From the NCBI RefSeq assembly GCF_017877055.1, contig NZ_JAGIPG010000001.1, forward strand, positions 1,488,001-1,552,000: 64,000 nucleotides of DNA, written 5' to 3'. Below the pieces are notes generated by a model, which saw nothing but the letters and a program-made list of their open reading frames with translations, was not told where the DNA came from and searched no databases. Made by a program: the position numbers and the translations under genes. This document shows positions 9,164 to 18,776 of the stretch, one piece after another (the first letter of the stretch is position 1; each line of letters begins with the position of its first letter). Origin of the DNA: Neorhizobium galegae. GTDB lineage: Bacteria > Pseudomonadota > Alphaproteobacteria > Rhizobiales > Rhizobiaceae.

Positions 9164-9883
9164 TCAGCTCTCCGTCTCGGCGGCGGCCGTCATCGGCGCG
9201 GGCTCGGTGGACAGCGGCAGGAAAGCTGCGACGACGACCCCGACCGCGGCACCGATGCTGACATGCCAGGGCGAGCCGACGAAATGATAGCCGAGCACGG
9301 AGCCGAGCGCGCTCGCCACCACCACGGGATAAAAACCCGGCTTCCGGCGAAAGCCGATGACCAGCCCGAGGAAATAGACCGGCAGCAGCACGTCGATCGC
9401 AAGCGCACGGGGATCGCCCATCATCCGCCCGAAAAACGCACCGACGACGCTGAAGAACAGCCAGGGGAAATAGATCGCGGCGCCGAAGCCGATATACCAG
9501 GGGAAGGTAACGCCCTGGCCGCTTTCGCCTCGCTTCACGGCTTCGGCAAATTGCGGATCGGTCAGCACGAAGAAGGTGAGGAATTTCTGGAGCGGCGTAA
9601 AATGGGTAATGAACCGCGTCAGCGCCGCCGAATAGAGGATGTGGCGGAAATTGACCGCGAATACGGAGAGCACGATCAACCACGGTGCCACGTGGTGGCC
9701 GAAAAGCTCGATGCCGACGAGCTGGCTGGCGCCTGCGTAGACGGTCGCACTCATCAGGCCCGCTTCCACGACAGAGAGGCCGTTGTCGCTCGCCACGGCG
9801 CCGAACAGCACCGCGAAAGGCGCCGAGGACAGGGCGATGATGAGGCCGCCCCTCAGGCCCTGGTTGAATTCGCTGCGATTCAT
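9164..9883 (-). CDS. azlC: AzlC family branched-chain amino acid exporter
   Basis: 239 residues from the ATG at 9883, preceded by AAGGAT; an in-frame start 17 codons upstream is less likely. About seven to eight membrane helices are visible. Family hallmarks include the FNQGLRGGLI N-terminus, SAPFAVLFGAVA, the YAGASQLVGIELFG region and NFRHILYSAAL. It is the large subunit working with AzlD. The substrate range is not readable; in rhizobia these pairs are generic LIV exporters. No Lrp-type regulator is adjacent. Confidence 0.92.
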   Translation of the reverse strand: MNRSEFNQGLRGGLIIALSSAPFAVLFGAVASDNGLSVVEAGLMSATVYAGASQLVGIELFGHHVAPWLIVLSVFAVNFRHILYSAALTRFITHFTPLQKFLTFFVLTDPQFAEAVKRGESGQGVTFPWYIGFGAAIYFPWLFFSVVGAFFGRMMGDPRALAIDVLLPVYFLGLVIGFRRKPGFYPVVVASALGSVLGYHFVGSPWHVSIGAAVGVVVAAFLPLSTEPAPMTAAAETES

Positions 9884-10001
9884 TGACGAAATCCTTTTCG
9901 CCCCGGCTTTAGAGCCCTGCGAGACCTCGCGCAATTCAATTGGGCTGATGGAACGATCGATTCCGCTGAACCATCGGGTTGTGCCGAGCTGGTTCGGGCG
10001 G

Positions 10002-10628
10002 TCAGGCAGCGAGGATGTCCTTGCTCGAAACGATGCCGATGCCTTTGCCCCTCATCTCGGCAATGGCGCTCTTCACGCCTTCCGGATCGATGCCACGACT
10101 GGCGTCCTCAATGACGCGCACTTTTACGCCCGGCAGCATCTCGACGGCATCCAGAGCGGAGAATTTCACACAATAGTCGGTCGCAAGCCCGCAGAGATCG
10201 AGTTCGGTCACCTGCTGGGCTCTCAGATAGCCGGCAAGGCCCGTTATTGCGGCCTGGTCGTTGTCGCGGAAGGCGGAATAGCTGTCGACCGCAGGGTTCT
10301 CGCCCTTCTGCTGGATATAGTCCACGGCCTCGACGTTGAGGTCAGGGTGGAATTCCGCATCCGCCGTGCCCTGTACGCAATGGTCCGGCCACATGACCTG
10401 CTTCTGGCCGGACAACTCGCCCATGTCGAACGGCTTCTTGCCCGGATGCAGGGAGGCAAAACTGCCGTGGTTTTCCGGGTGCCAGTCCTGCGAGGCGACG
10501 ATGACATCATAACCGCCGTCCTCGATCAGCCGGTTTGCAATCGGCACGATTTCATCGCCATGGGCGACGGGCAGGTTGCCGCCCGGGCAAAAACCGTTCT
10601 GGATGTCGATCAGGAGCAGCGCTTTCAT
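10002..10628 (-). CDS. pncA: Nicotinamidase PncA
   Basis: 208 residues from the ATG at 10628 with GGAGGACGACCG directly upstream. Cysteine hydrolase (isochorismatase) fold. Visible catalytic residues: Asp8 in LLIDIQNGF, the metal-binding DWHPENH segment, and the nucleophilic cysteine in GLATDYCV. It deamidates nicotinamide to nicotinate for NAD salvage (and would convert pyrazinamide). The gene is monocistronic; the neighbouring plus-strand LysR remnant is divergent, so the lost regulator could once have controlled pncA, though nothing proves it. Confidence 0.93.
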   Translation of the reverse strand: MKALLLIDIQNGFCPGGNLPVAHGDEIVPIANRLIEDGGYDVIVASQDWHPENHGSFASLHPGKKPFDMGELSGQKQVMWPDHCVQGTADAEFHPDLNVEAVDYIQQKGENPAVDSYSAFRDNDQAAITGLAGYLRAQQVTELDLCGLATDYCVKFSALDAVEMLPGVKVRVIEDASRGIDPEGVKSAIAEMRGKGIGIVSSKDILAA

Positions 10629-10721
10629 CGGTCGTCCTCCGGTTCCTGGATCGCTGCAGGATGCCAAGGGTGGAGGGCAGGATCAAGGGCGACATGTTTC
10701 GCGGTGCAATAGTCGGTGCTG

Positions 10722-11104
10722 TTCGGTCGGAATATCGACGATCTCAATCGGCAGTGATTGATCGCCATCCACCCACATATCAGGGACCACCTCGCGGTTT
10801 TATGGGTGCGGGAGAACTATCCGGAGAGGGCGATCGTGGTCCGCCAGAACTCGGTCGCTGCAACGCTGTCGAGCATTCGCAGCGGGCTCGGAATAGGGCT
10901 GTTTTGGAGTTCGTGGCGGCCAGCGACGACGACCTGGTTTACTGCTTTCGCCCCGACATGCCGCCCGCTGCGGAGATCTGGCTGATCACCCATGAGAGGC
11001 TTCGGTATACACCTCGGGTCCGCGCGGTCATGGACGTCGCCAAGGTGCTGCTATCGCAACATGCGGCCGAAGGCCTCCGGCGGCAGCGGAAGGAATTGGT
11101 ATAA
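10722..11104 (+). pseudogene. Remnant of a LysR-type regulator (C-terminal part)
   Basis: Three pieces add up to the effector-binding half of a LysR protein. Frame A reads RNIDDLNRQ and then a TGA stop at 10755-10757; it continues as LIAIHPHIRDHLAVLWV and RQNSVAATLSSIRSGLGIGL to about 10905. Frame B then gives FVAASDDDLVYCFRPDMPP, IWLITHERLR and ends at the TAA of 11104. The N-terminal winged helix is absent. So the gene has lost about 170 residues and carries at least one nonsense mutation and one frameshift. No expression signals are evident. It is divergent from pncA. Confidence 0.75.
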
Positions 11105-11426
11105 AAATCGTATCAAGCCTTGAAAGAATGAGATTTTGTGGCTAAACAGCAACGGTCGCTGGCTTGACTAGCCTCAATTGGGGACGTGGGGGACACCCTG
11201 TCGCCGCAATTCGGTTAAACTTCCGACGGCATGCGCTTTTATGTGCACCACCGAAACCAAATCGGGGCGGCGTAAAGACATTGGTTACCATAATCGTTCA
11301 TCCTCACATGCAGTCGATAGGCGGCAGTGAGCAAATGCTTCGTTTGCTCAGTGCTCGTCAGGGTTGTGTTGGCGGTCTCGCGGAAGCGATGCCTGCCGGT
11401 GTGAGTAACGGTTCGGGTAACGAGTG
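11105..11426 (+). other. Intergenic, no gene seen
   Basis: 322 nt between the LysR remnant and the DUF2778 gene. An 87-codon open frame (11164-11427) has no homology, ribosome-binding site or signal. The region must hold the promoter for the downstream gene; a TTGACT at about 11164 lacks a matching -10. Confidence 0.5.
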
Positions 11427-12815
11427 ATGGCGCGTTCGGTCCAGACGTCGGTGAATGGCAGGCAGGCAGGCAAGGCTCCGCAACGCCGCAAGAAATCCCG
11501 CTCTCTCCTGGTCAATGTCACGGTCGGTTTCGGCCTGACGGTCGCCGCCCTGATGGGTGCGTCGATGGTTACCATGGCGACGGCGGTGAAGTCGGCTTCC
11601 GATGTAAAGTTCGAAACGGCACTGGCGAAACCGATCGGTCTTGCCGCTCCCACTGTCGCAACGCGTGAGCGCGAAATCGACGTTTCGAAATTCTCCCGCC
11701 TGCCGGGCAGTGCGCCCGCCAATCCGAAGGGCAAGCGCCTCGCTGGCGCCGATATCGCTGCGCTTGAAGCCCGCAAGCCGGATGTTTCGAGCGTCAGCCA
11801 GGTGCTCAACGTCGCGATGGCCAAGGCCGCCCGGCATCAGGAATACGAACAGCGGTTTGCCGCACTCGAAAAAGCCCGCCCCGACGCCAATGCCATCCGT
11901 GCCGTGCTCGGCCCTGCGATGGAAAGCCTCGTCGTCGTGGCGCCCCGCGCCGCCAGCGGCACCTTGCCGGATATGATCCAGGATGCCCAGACGGTCACCA
12001 CCGTTGCCGGGCTCAAGGACATGAAGCCGGTCGAGATGGCCGCGCTTGAAGACACCGCCCTGGAAGAAGAGACGGACGAAGGCACCGACGAGAGCGAAGT
12101 CGCGGTTGCCGAGGCGCCCGTTCCCGCGGCGCCTTCCTACGCCCTGCCGAAGGCCGGCCCGCTGCCGGTGATCCGTCCGGGGTCGGCCGCCGACAAGCCC
12201 GCCAAGCCGGCAGCACTTGCGGCCATCGCAGCTGTCGCGCCGCAAAAGCCTGCCAAGGCGGATGACAGCAACGACAAGCCGACGGCGCTCGCCTTCGCCA
12301 AGCCCGACAACCCGATGCGCGAGGAGCCGACCCGTCCGTCGCAGTCCGCACCCGCCTGGCCCGGCATCGGCACGAAAGTCGCCGTCTACGATATTTCCGG
12401 CGGCATGGTCTATATGCCGAACGGCTCGAAGCTCGAGGCGCATTCCGGCATCGGCAAGATGCGCGACAACCCGAACTTTACGCATGTGACGATGCGCGGC
12501 CCGACGCCGCCCGGCACCTACAAGCTGTCGATGCGCGAAACGCTGTTTCACGGCGTCGCCGCGATCCGCCTGACGCCGGTCGACGGCAGGGCCCCGCAGG
12601 GCCGCACCGGCCTGCTGGCCCACAGCTTCCTGCTGCGGGTGCGCGGCGACTCGCACGGCTGCGTCGCCTTTGCCGATTACGGCGCGTTCCTGAAAGCCTT
12701 CCAGCGCGGCGATATCACCCATATGGTGATCGTGCCCAAGTGGGACGGCAAGCGCCCCGGCCGCGGCACCAATGGCGGCTTCATGGCCAAGCTGTTCGGC
12801 AATAACGACGCTTAG
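11427..12815 (+). CDS. Membrane-anchored DUF2778 (Tlde1-like) protein
   Basis: 462 residues from the ATG at 11427 (a GTG one codon earlier is possible). A basic N-terminus with RRKKSR precedes a membrane helix or uncleaved signal at about 28-52. A long Ala/Pro-rich, acidic, low-complexity linker occupies about 55-310. The C-terminal domain (about 320-450) has AHSFLLRVRG, then DSHGCVAF with the His and Cys of the DUF2778 / Tlde1 L,D-transpeptidase-like fold. Tlde1 proteins cut or exchange peptidoglycan stem peptides as type VI effectors, but in Rhizobiales chromosomal DUF2778 proteins without T6SS genes are common and more likely act on the cell's own wall. No immunity gene is adjacent. Confidence 0.82.
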   Translation: MARSVQTSVNGRQAGKAPQRRKKSRSLLVNVTVGFGLTVAALMGASMVTMATAVKSASDVKFETALAKPIGLAAPTVATREREIDVSKFSRLPGSAPANPKGKRLAGADIAALEARKPDVSSVSQVLNVAMAKAARHQEYEQRFAALEKARPDANAIRAVLGPAMESLVVVAPRAASGTLPDMIQDAQTVTTVAGLKDMKPVEMAALEDTALEEETDEGTDESEVAVAEAPVPAAPSYALPKAGPLPVIRPGSAADKPAKPAALAAIAAVAPQKPAKADDSNDKPTALAFAKPDNPMREEPTRPSQSAPAWPGIGTKVAVYDISGGMVYMPNGSKLEAHSGIGKMRDNPNFTHVTMRGPTPPGTYKLSMRETLFHGVAAIRLTPVDGRAPQGRTGLLAHSFLLRVRGDSHGCVAFADYGAFLKAFQRGDITHMVIVPKWDGKRPGRGTNGGFMAKLFGNNDA

Positions 12816-12865
12816 TCGCAGCCTTGATGGTGGCGCGCCCGGATGACGACGTCACCAACGGCACC

Positions 12866-14011
12866 TCAGCCCAGAATATCCCGCGCCACCCGCATAAAAA
12901 TCTTCGTGCCGATCGGGATCAGGTCGTCAGGGAAATCGTAGTTCGGATTGTGCAGGTTCGGCAAGTTTTCGCCGGCCCCCAGGAAGAACATCGCCGATTT
13001 CGAGACGGTCGCGAACCGTCCGAAATCCTCCGAGCCGCGCATCGTTTCTCCCGCCTCGTGGGGAACGCCTTCGGCAATCATCGCTGCCCGCAGCAGTTCG
13101 GTCGCCTGCGCATCGTTTTCGCAGTGGCCGAAGATGTCGTGATAATCCATCTCGTATTCAAGGCCGCCGGTTGCGGCGATCTCGCGGACGAGGGTTTCGG
13201 CCCTGGTCGTCAACGCCTCCATCTGGCCGTCGGTCATGGTGCGCAATGTCACCCAGACCTCGGCATGACCGGGCGCAATCCCGAAGGCCGGTTCGCCGAC
13301 GGCGGCATGGGTGACCGTTGCCAGCACCATGTCGCTGGTTGCGATCGAGCCCTCGCTGAGCGCCGTCAGCGCCGGCATCAGCGCTGCGACCGCCGGGACC
13401 GGCGAAATGCCGGTTTCCGGCATGGAGGCATGCGCCGTGCGCCCGGTGAGGACGATCCGCAGGCCGCGCGACGCGCAGTTGACAATCCCCTGCTTCAGCC
13501 AGACGCGACCGAGCGGCAGGCCGGGCATGTTGTGCAGGGAAAAACTGTAATCCGGCACCAGGTCCCGGAATTTTTCGTCGGCGATGACCGCCGCCGCACC
13601 GGCGCCCGTCTCTTCGGCGGGCTGGAACAGCAGGATGACGCGGCCGCGCTTCGGCTTTTCGCGACCGAACTGACGGCCGAGCGCGGCCAGCATGGTCATG
13701 TGGCCGTCATGCCCGCACATATGTCCCTTGCCGGGAATTTTCGAGCGATGGTCCGGCATGCCCACCTCCTCGATCGGCAGCGCGTCCAGTTCGGCGCGGA
13801 ACAGCACGGTCGGGCCGGCGATACCGCTGTCGTAAACGACCGCGACACCCATGCCGCCGAGGCCGGTCACGATCCGGTCCGGCCTGGTATCGGCGAGGAA
13901 GCCTTGCACTTCCACGGCCGTCGCCACCTCCTCGCCGGACACTTCCGGCATGGCATGCAGCTTGCGCCGCCATGCGGTGAGCTCGATGACGTCCTGGTTG
14001 GTGAGAAACAT
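12866..14011 (-). CDS. M20 family amidohydrolase (hippurate/IAA-amino acid hydrolase type)
   Basis: 381 residues from the ATG at 14011, with CGGAG upstream; an in-frame extension of 27 codons is arginine- and proline-rich and not conserved. Metal ligands and catalytic motifs are present: LHAMPEVSGEE, GKGHMCGHDGH (metal-binding Cys and His), and the catalytic pair in PAEETGAGA, with the lid domain from about 175 to 285. These enzymes hydrolyse N-acyl amino acids such as hippurate or indole-acetyl amino acids in the cytoplasm. The substrate is not determinable. It lies 81 nt downstream of the oxidoreductase gene on the same strand and may share its transcript. Confidence 0.9.
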   Translation of the reverse strand: MFLTNQDVIELTAWRRKLHAMPEVSGEEVATAVEVQGFLADTRPDRIVTGLGGMGVAVVYDSGIAGPTVLFRAELDALPIEEVGMPDHRSKIPGKGHMCGHDGHMTMLAALGRQFGREKPKRGRVILLFQPAEETGAGAAAVIADEKFRDLVPDYSFSLHNMPGLPLGRVWLKQGIVNCASRGLRIVLTGRTAHASMPETGISPVPAVAALMPALTALSEGSIATSDMVLATVTHAAVGEPAFGIAPGHAEVWVTLRTMTDGQMEALTTRAETLVREIAATGGLEYEMDYHDIFGHCENDAQATELLRAAMIAEGVPHEAGETMRGSEDFGRFATVSKSAMFFLGAGENLPNLHNPNYDFPDDLIPIGTKIFMRVARDILG

Positions 14012-14092
14012 GGCGCGCTCCGTGATCGCCGGGTTTGATCCCGAGGTAACCGGGGCAGGGGTTCTCCGCAAGGAAAACCTCTGCCCGACCAA

Positions 14093-15094
14093 TCACCACT
14101 CGATGCCGATCTTGCCGAAATGGCTGCCGCTCATCTCGTAGCGGAAGGCGTCGGCGAGCTGTTCGAGCGGAAAGACCTTGTCGATCACCGGCCGGACGAG
14201 GCCCGTATCGAGCGCCCGCACGAAATCCTGCTGCTGGCGGCGGCTGCCGACCAGAATGCCGGAGAGAACCGCTTGCTTGCCCATCAGCGCCGCCGTCGGC
14301 ACTTCGCCGCGCGGGCCGGTCAGGACGCCGATCATGGCAATATGGCCGCCCATCTTCACCGCCTGGATGGACTGGCCGAGCGTTGCCGGACCGCCGACCT
14401 CCACCACATGATCGACGCCGCGGCCGCCGGTCCAGTCGAAAACCTGCTTGCCCCAGTCGGCATTGTCCTTGTAGTTCACCGTAAACTCGGCGCCGAGCTT
14501 GCGGGCACGCTCCAGTTTGTTGTCCGAGGAGGAGGTGATCGCCACCCGTGCGCCCATGGCTCTCGCGATCTGCAGCGCATAGATCGACACGCCGCCCGTG
14601 CCGAGCGCCAGCACCGTCTCGCCGGCCTTCAGTCGCCCAAGCTCCGCCAGCGCCCGCCAGGCGGTGAGGCCGGCCGTGGTGATCGTCGCCGCCTCCACGT
14701 GGCTGAACCCTGTTGGAGCCAGCGTGAAGGCCGCCGCCGGCCGCACCGCATATTCGGTCGCAAACCCATCGATGCCGTCGCCCGGCGTGCGCGAAAAACC
14801 GCCGGGCAAAGGCGGGCCGTCCTGCCAGTCGGGGAAGAAGCAGGAGACCACATGGTCGCCCGGCTTGAACTCGCCCACCCCTTCACCGGCCTCCTCGACC
14901 ACGCCGGCGCCATCCGCCATCAGCACCCGCCCATCGGTTGGCGTCCTGCCGCTTGCGACGCTCAGGTCATGGAAGTTGATCGAACTCGCATGCAGCGCCA
15001 CCCGGATCTCACCGCGTCCGGGCTTTCCCGGATCCGGCAGATCGACGAGTTTCAGGGCATCGAGGCCGCCTGGGGCTGTGACAATCGCCTTCAT
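14093..15094 (-). CDS. Zinc-free MDR family alcohol dehydrogenase / quinone reductase
   Basis: 333 residues. GroES-like domain at about 1-120 (HASSINFHDLSVASGR, then DGAGVVEEAGEGV) without the cysteine cluster of the structural zinc site, and a Rossmann domain with VLALGTGGVSIYALQIA and the SSDNKLERARKLGA NADP-binding region. This places it with NADPH:quinone reductase-like or enoyl-reductase-like medium-chain dehydrogenases. The substrate is unknown. The start ATG at 15094 follows GGGGAGGAATTC. Together with the M20 gene it forms a probable two-gene transcript. Confidence 0.9.
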   Translation of the reverse strand: MKAIVTAPGGLDALKLVDLPDPGKPGRGEIRVALHASSINFHDLSVASGRTPTDGRVLMADGAGVVEEAGEGVGEFKPGDHVVSCFFPDWQDGPPLPGGFSRTPGDGIDGFATEYAVRPAAAFTLAPTGFSHVEAATITTAGLTAWRALAELGRLKAGETVLALGTGGVSIYALQIARAMGARVAITSSSDNKLERARKLGAEFTVNYKDNADWGKQVFDWTGGRGVDHVVEVGGPATLGQSIQAVKMGGHIAMIGVLTGPRGEVPTAALMGKQAVLSGILVGSRRQQQDFVRALDTGLVRPVIDKVFPLEQLADAFRYEMSGSHFGKIGIEW

Positions 15095-15359
15095 GAATTC
15101 CTCCCCTTAAAATTCAAAAATCTCCGGTGCTTCAGGTAGCGGGAGACAGGGAGGCTGACAAGGCGATGTCCGCGCCGCCGCGGAGTTTGCGGCGAAACCC
15201 TTTGCTGAAATGAGGCTGCGGCGATGGATGTGGCGGTGCCGGATGTGGAGGTGATAAGGCAGGGACGAGGTGACGTTGCGGCAGCATATTCAGAGAGTCA
15301 CAGAAGACGCCTGATCGTGTAGACTGAGAACCATTCGATCCGTCACGTAGAGGATATTG

Positions 15360-15992
15360 ATGTTTGCAACGAGCCATCCCGCCGTTTCGCGACTTTCGGC
15401 GGCTGTGATCGCGATCTCGGCCTGGCTCGGCTTGTTCATCGAGCTGCGGGCGGTACTGGCGAACGGGTTCAATCTGCCGGTGGCACTATGGATCATCTTC
15501 GCCTATTTCACCATCATCACCAACTTCCTCGTCGCTCTATTGTTCTCGCATATCGCCGTGGTCGGACCTCGAGCCGATCATGGATGGTATGTCGCCGGTG
15601 TGGCATTGAGTATTGCCTTGGTGGGGATCGTGTTCGCCTTGCTGCTGCAGGGCCTTCGCGAATTGAGCGGCGCGGGGATTGTCGGTGACTTCCTGCTGCA
15701 CCGCCTCAATCCGCTGCTGGTGCCGCTGTTCTGGCTTTTCCTCGTCTCGAAGAATACCCTCGCGCTCCGAGCGCCGTTTCAATGGGCGGTATTCCCGCTC
15801 CTCTACTTCGTCTACGCGATTGCCCGAGGTTTCTCGGAGGGGCGATATGCCTATCCGTTTCTCGACGTTGCCGCACTTGGCTGGGCACGTGTCGCGGTCA
15901 ACGCCATAGGAATAGCGATCGGTTACCTGATCGCCGGTACTGTGATGGTGTGGCTGGATCGAAGACTTGGAAAGACGGTGCGGGTGCACTGA
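15360..15992 (+). CDS. Pr6Pr family membrane protein
   Basis: 210 residues from the ATG at 15360, five nt after AGGA; the TTG one codon upstream is too close to the ribosome-binding site. Six membrane helices are visible, with the conserved FAYFTIITNFLVAL segment in helix 2 and RGFSEGRYAYPFLDV before the last helix, which matches the Pr6Pr / FAR-17a-like family of six-span integral membrane proteins. Function is unknown. The preceding 265 nt (15095-15359) hold no gene that I can support. It converges on the helicase gene, with 20 nt between stops. Confidence 0.82.
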   Translation: MFATSHPAVSRLSAAVIAISAWLGLFIELRAVLANGFNLPVALWIIFAYFTIITNFLVALLFSHIAVVGPRADHGWYVAGVALSIALVGIVFALLLQGLRELSGAGIVGDFLLHRLNPLLVPLFWLFLVSKNTLALRAPFQWAVFPLLYFVYAIARGFSEGRYAYPFLDVAALGWARVAVNAIGIAIGYLIAGTVMVWLDRRLGKTVRVH

Positions 15993-16012
15993 GGTGGAGT
16001 TACCGCACTCAC

Positions 16013-18499
16013 TCACACCCGCTCCACAAACCCTTCAAGCACCCGCTTCTCTCCGGCCCGGTCGAATTCGATGGTCAGCTTGTTCCCCTCGATCGCCGAG
16101 ATATTGCCGTTCCCGAACTTGACGTGAAAGACCCTGTCCCCGACCGAGAATTGCGAAGGCGTATCCGCTACCGATTTGGCCACCAATTCGCCATCGATCG
16201 TCCGTGTCCGCGGGCCGCTTTCGCCGTAGCCGATGCGTTCCACGGCGTGGCCGGAGCGGGTGCCCCAGTTGTCGCGGGTGGCGTCGGTCTTGTTGGCCTG
16301 GGCGCGTTTCCAGCCGGGTGTGGAATAATTGTTGGCGAAGGGGTCGGCCTTGTCGAAGCGTGACTGGCCGTAGCCGCCGCGGCCGCCATAACCGCCGTAA
16401 TTGCTGTCGGAGGCCGCGACATCCACATGGGCGGCTGGCAATTCTTCGAGGAAGCGCGACGGCATGGTCGACTGCCACAGGCCGTGGATGCGGCGGTTCG
16501 AGACGAACCAGATATGGCAGCGGTGTTTTGCGCGCGTCAGGCCGACATAGGCGAGGCGGCGTTCCTCCTCCAGCCCTGAGCGGCCGCCCTCGTCGAGCGC
16601 CCGCTGGTGCGGAAACAGGCCTTCCTCCCAGCCGGGCAGGAAAACAGTGTCGAATTCCAGGCCCTTGGCCGAATGCAGCGTCATGATCGAGACGGCATCG
16701 AGGTTTTCGTTGTTCTCGGCATCCATGACCAGCGACACATGTTCGAGGAAGCCGCGCATGCTCTCGAAGGCTTCCATCGAGCGCACCAGTTCCTTGAGGT
16801 TTTCCAAGCGGCCCGGCGCTTCGGCGGTTTTGTCGTTCTGCCACATCGCGGTGTAGCCGCTCTCGTCGAGTATCTGCTCGGCAAGCGTGGTATGTGGCGT
16901 ATTCTCCAGCAAGTCCTGCCAGCGCCGGAAGTTCGTGACGACGTCGAACAGAGACTTGCGTGGAGATGGCTTGAGCTCGTCGGTCTCGATCAGGTCGGCC
17001 GCCGCCTGCAGCATCGGAATGTCGCGCTTGCGGGCATAGTCGTGCAGGTAGCGCACGGTCGTGTCGCCGAGGCCGCGTTTCGGGGTGTTGATGATCCGCT
17101 CGAAGGCGAGGTCGTCGGAGGGCTGGCAGACCATGCGGAAATAGGCCATCGCATCGCGAATCTCGAGCCGCTCGTAGAAGCGCGGGCCGCCGATGACGCG
17201 GTAGTTGAGGCCCAATGTCACGAACCGGTCTTCGAACTCGCGCATCTGGAAGGAGGCGCGCACCAGGATCGCCATGTCGTTGAGCGCGTGCTTGCCGCGC
17301 TGGAGGTTCTCGATCTCCTCGCCGACGGCGCGGGCTTCCTCTTCCGAATCCCAGGCGGCATGCACCACCACCTTCTCGTCGTCCGGGTCGGAGCGGTCGG
17401 TGAACAGCGTCTTGCCGAGCCGGCCCTCGTTATGGGCGATCAGGTGGCCGGCGGCGCCGAGGATGTGTTCGGTGGAGCGGTAGTTGCGCTCCAGCTTGAT
17501 GACTTTCGCGCCCGGAAAATCCTTCTCGAAGCGCAGGATGTTGTCGACTTCCGCGCCGCGCCAGCCGTAGATCGACTGGTCGTCGTCACCAACGCAGCAG
17601 ACGTTCTGAGGCACATCCTTCGGCCGCTGGGCGAGCAGCCGCAGCCACATGTATTGCGCCGTATTGGTGTCCTGGTACTCGTCGACAAGGATGTAGCGGA
17701 ACTTGCCGTGATACTCCTTGAGCAGATCCGGGTTCTTGCGGAGGATGGCGATCGGGTGCAGCAGAAGGTCGCCGAAATCGCACGCGTTCAGGGTTCTGAG
17801 CCGCGCCTGGTAGGCGGCATAGAGTTCTCGGCCCTTGCCGTTGGCAAACGCTCGGGCATCACCCTCCGGGATGTCTGCGGGCAACAGGCCCTTGTTCTTC
17901 CAGGTGTCGATCATGCCGGCGAACTGCTTTGCCGGCCAGCGCTTGTCGTCCAGCCCCTCGGCCTGGATGAGCTGCTTGATCAGCCGCACCACGTCGTCGG
18001 TGTCGAGAATGGTGAAGTCGGAGCGAAGGCCCGCCAGTTCCGCATGGCGGCGCAGCAGTTTCACGCCGATCGAGTGGAAGGTGCCGAGCCAGGGCATGCC
18101 CTCGACCGCGCCGCCGACCAGAACGCCGACGCGTTCCTTCATCTCGCGCGCCGCCTTGTTGGTGAACGTGACGGCAAGGATCTGCGAAGGGTAGGCCCGG
18201 CCGGCTGCGAGGATGTGGGCGATGCGGGTTGTCAGCACGCGCGTCTTGCCCGTGCCCGCGCCCGCGAGCACGAGAACCGGGCCGTCGAGCGTCTCGACCG
18301 CTTCGCGCTGTTCCGGGTTGAGGCCAGCGAGATAGTCGGGCGCCCGGTGCTGGTCGCGGGCCGCCATGGCGCGCGCGGCGATGCCGAGGCCGCCATTGCC
18401 CGCAGCCTGCGGCGGGGCTGGCGACGTGGCTTTGCGCGGCGCCTGCGGGTGCTGCGGTTCTTCGTCGAAGAACGGAATGTCGTCGAAACTGTTCGTCAT
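16013..18499 (-). CDS. UvrD/PcrA-family ATP-dependent DNA helicase
   Basis: 828 residues from the ATG at 18499; a longer in-frame reading to 18706 extends into the promoter region. All superfamily 1A motifs are visible: AGAGTGKT (Walker A), VDEYQDTN (II), GDDDQSIYGWRGA (III), NYRS (IV), TLHSAKGLEFD (V) and LAYVGLTRAK (VI). The C-terminus carries the PcrA/UvrD Tudor-like fold (FSVGDRVFHVKFGNG...), which in other bacteria contacts RNA polymerase. Between motif VI and that fold is a Gly/Tyr-rich linker around YGGYGGRGGYG. It unwinds DNA in nucleotide excision and mismatch repair. The first 45 residues are Pro/Ala-rich and poorly structured. Confidence 0.93.
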   Translation of the reverse strand: MTNSFDDIPFFDEEPQHPQAPRKATSPAPPQAAGNGGLGIAARAMAARDQHRAPDYLAGLNPEQREAVETLDGPVLVLAGAGTGKTRVLTTRIAHILAAGRAYPSQILAVTFTNKAAREMKERVGVLVGGAVEGMPWLGTFHSIGVKLLRRHAELAGLRSDFTILDTDDVVRLIKQLIQAEGLDDKRWPAKQFAGMIDTWKNKGLLPADIPEGDARAFANGKGRELYAAYQARLRTLNACDFGDLLLHPIAILRKNPDLLKEYHGKFRYILVDEYQDTNTAQYMWLRLLAQRPKDVPQNVCCVGDDDQSIYGWRGAEVDNILRFEKDFPGAKVIKLERNYRSTEHILGAAGHLIAHNEGRLGKTLFTDRSDPDDEKVVVHAAWDSEEEARAVGEEIENLQRGKHALNDMAILVRASFQMREFEDRFVTLGLNYRVIGGPRFYERLEIRDAMAYFRMVCQPSDDLAFERIINTPKRGLGDTTVRYLHDYARKRDIPMLQAAADLIETDELKPSPRKSLFDVVTNFRRWQDLLENTPHTTLAEQILDESGYTAMWQNDKTAEAPGRLENLKELVRSMEAFESMRGFLEHVSLVMDAENNENLDAVSIMTLHSAKGLEFDTVFLPGWEEGLFPHQRALDEGGRSGLEEERRLAYVGLTRAKHRCHIWFVSNRRIHGLWQSTMPSRFLEELPAAHVDVAASDSNYGGYGGRGGYGQSRFDKADPFANNYSTPGWKRAQANKTDATRDNWGTRSGHAVERIGYGESGPRTRTIDGELVAKSVADTPSQFSVGDRVFHVKFGNGNISAIEGNKLTIEFDRAGEKRVLEGFVERV

Positions 18500-18776
18500 G
18501 CGGCCAATGTAGTGATTCGGACCTGAAAGACCAGAAAATGTTCTGCTTTCATTCCGACTGTTCACACAAGGCAAGGCCAAATTGTGAAGAGGCTGCCGGT
18601 TGCCCACTGCGAAAGCGGCGATTTTAGGAGTATATGTATGCCTCCGATCTAACATATGCGTGAAATTTCGTGAGGTTACATTTTTGTAAGGTTGCCGAAC
18701 ACCCATTGCGTGAGCACCCGCAAAAAAGGATACTCCCGGGCAATATGGCCTCTTGGTGCCGCCATCGGAGAATTGA

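Noticed and set aside
11164..11427. 87-codon open frame before the DUF2778 gene
   Set aside because: No ribosome-binding site, no recognisable sequence, and it ends at the next gene's start.
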